This document shows positions 60,177 through 62,000 of a stretch of 62,000 bases of DNA, piece after piece (positions within the stretch are counted from its first letter, which is position 1; the number at the start of each line of letters is the position of its first letter). The position numbers were made by a program, and so were the translations under genes. The notes below the pieces were generated by a model. That model did no database searches, was not told the DNA's origin, and saw nothing but the letters and a program-made list of their open reading frames with translations. Source of the DNA: Gnetum montanum (Eukaryota; Streptophyta; Gnetopsida; Gnetales; Gnetaceae); the NCBI GenBank assembly GCA_015680685.1, contig MNCI01021461.1, positions 598,784 to 660,783 of the forward strand, in the 5' to 3' direction.

Positions 60177-62000
60177 ACTTTTCCTTGGCCAAAAACATGT
60201 TAAGCATTAGCTTACCCCTTGCCTCCATTGGTCATGCATTTTTGGTTTTTTCTTGGGTTGCATTTGTTCATGCATTTACATTTCACCTGCTTGCCTAGTT
60301 TACACACTACTTTGCTTTGTTTATGCATTTCTACTTTGTTTACACATTCATCTACTTAGCTTATGCATTGCATTTGAAAAAAAAGAAAAACATATGGTCC
60401 AAAAGGCCTTAAACTAGCCCATGGCCTGAAATGACCTAAAACTATTACTTTTTGCATTGCTTTTCTTTCATTCATACAATTTAAATCTATTTATGATAGG
60501 TGTTGCTTGATGCTTTTTTAGTTGATTTTTTGTAGGATCTTATAGGCACACAACATGACTATGCTTGTAGCATCACACCTTACATAAGCAAGGTAAGAAC
60601 TAGCGCGCTATGACTATAAACTGACATAGATAGTCCGCTATGACTATAAACTGGCACAATAGTTCATCCTTGGGTCATGATGTTAAATTGGCACAACATA
60701 GATTGTCTGCTACGACATTAAACTAGCATCCAATAGTCTACTAGGACTATCAACTAGCACATCATGGTCTGCAAACAACTTAATCTACGTTCATAGTACG
60801 CTAGGACTTTAAACTGGCATGTTGTTGATCTGATCTGAACACTTGCCATTGGTGAAAGCCTTGGGAGCACCCATAGCATTATTGCCTCTCACCATTCTAC
60901 TAATTTTTTGGAGCACATACCATTAGTGCATCCTTTAGAGGACTTGCAACATCATCACCGTGCCACTTTCACTAGCTTCCTGAGCACTTGCAACTAGCAC
61001 AACATTTGACACATTCACACCATCTTTGCATCTAGCACTTGCAACATCTTCAAATCTATCATTTTCACTTGGATTTCACATTTTTTGGTTTTCTTAGCTT
61101 CTTGAAGTTGTGTTTGCAAGACGAAGCCTCAGAGGCAATCATGCAAAGGTGCATCTCATCATGGCAGCAAGTCACCACATTGCTCTGATGTGCATGATTG
61201 GACTAGTTAAGCCACTCAAGAGTGCACATCCCCCTCATCGCTATTACAGCCTATGATCATCCACTCCTTCATATTAATATCCTCTCATCATCCACATACT
61301 CATGATTACACATCCCTCAGATGCATACACACTCTGATGCATATGGCATTCTCTTCACATCAACTATAGAACCCATGGTCGATGTAACACAACTCGTCTT
61401 GTTGGGAGCCTTTGTTGCATGGTGAAAGGCTCAGCGAATGTAACAAAACTCATCCCTAGGAGAAAACACTTATCCTACAGATGTAATATGGTTGCATCAA
61501 AACAAAGCCCATCTACTTAATGGCCAACTTGTCGCTGACATTTAGTAGTAAGTTGAACCCAAAGAAGGTTCACCTCACAAAAAAAAGGAATGGGGAAAAG
61601 CACATCCCCAAGCAAATTGATAACATGGTAACTTCGCAACTGGCTCAGCCTTAGATTGACTCTAACGCTCTCATAAGCACTCCAACAAGAGATTAACGTT
61701 TTAGAGGTAAGGCACTTTATGCCATGGTCATTATCAGCCATGCTAAATTAGCATCTTACATCATGATACACTGTTTGCATTTCATTTTCATCATTTAAAT
61801 GTCATCTCCCTAGCATTACCTATACTTCTTATCCCTTAGCATAACATTATTCCCATAGCACTCTTGAGCATGGTAAAATGACATCTGATCTTGTACCGAT
61901 GAGTGATGTCGATGGCATGTCTGCTGTGGTGTTTTGTAATTCTTTGTTAATGTCTCTCGGGCCACTCCTTCAGATAGAAACAAAGAGGGGCCATTGAAAC
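60177..62000. other. Non-coding tail after gag-protease
   Basis: No RT or other pol motif is seen. Between about 60600 and 60815 six (T)TAAACTGGC-like phrases recur at uneven spacing, echoing the gag minisatellite. The rest (60840-62000) has no recognised feature. Confidence 0.55.

Noticed and set aside
1-62000. Recoded genetic code with TAG (or TAA) as glutamine, as in some green algae and ciliates
   Set aside because: TAA and TGA stops, frameshifts, damaged catalytic residues and decayed primer sites occur in the same frames, and many TAG codons stand at Trp positions. Mutation of methylated C explains them without recoding.

Overview
The window is a gene-free stretch of nested, decayed transposable elements from a large, heavily methylated plant nuclear genome, most likely a seed plant. 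The evidence is the element set: Athila-like, Tat-like and Tekay/Del-like Ty3/gypsy LTR retrotransposons, a LINE reverse transcriptase remnant and a tRNA-derived SINE candidate. No host gene, rRNA gene, confident tRNA gene or CRISPR array was seen. The species cannot be named from this sequence.

Layout. (1) 1-4509 is the 3' part of Athila-like element A: a large accessory ORF with a plant-transposon-type N-terminal domain and a long coiled coil, a 3' UTR, a polypurine site and LTR A. (2) 4510-21368 is an older Athila-like element C, cut on the left by A. It carries two tandem gag-PR-RT units (junction near 8571), then an accessory ORF remnant fused directly after RT, then its 3' LTR. RNase H and integrase are missing. 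(3) Nested in protease of C's second unit is complete element B (10563-16270), with 878-bp LTRs, a GCTTG target duplication and a tRNA-Asp-type primer site, encoding only gag and a shortened accessory ORF. (4) 22332-32372 is a complete but dead chromovirus of Tekay/Del type with LTRs of about 2.7 kb and a CCATG duplication. (5) 32378-34923 is AT-rich, with the SINE candidate and the LINE remnant. (6) 34929-35970 is a solo LTR of the A family with a perfect CCAAG duplication, probably the youngest insertion here. (7) 36360-38100 is a coiled-coil ORF remnant on the minus strand. (8) 38143-43900 and 49579-54842 are two minus-strand Tat-like copies (LTR-like region plus integrase, RNase H and RT) without recognisable gag. 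Between them lie a ~195-bp tandem array and an unidentified ORF remnant. (9) From 54843 a plus-strand Tat-like element begins: repeat-rich LTR, primer-site-like sequence, and one gag-PR reading frame of about 1,180 codons with ~30 stops and no net frameshift.

How the parts relate. A, B, C and the solo LTR form one Athila-like superfamily: LTRs begin TGATGA and end CTCATCA, with a very short U3 dominated by palindromes, a shared TATA context, a shared CTTTATTCGAG box and AATAAA. A, B and C all carry the same accessory ORF just before the 3' LTR. Decay is dominated by C-to-T type changes at CpG and apparently CHG sites, so many in-frame stops are TAG. No previously unknown functional system is demonstrated. 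The best leads are the conserved accessory ORF, possible internal promoters and a splice acceptor serving it, the palindromic minimal U3, and the tandem gag-pol duplication.
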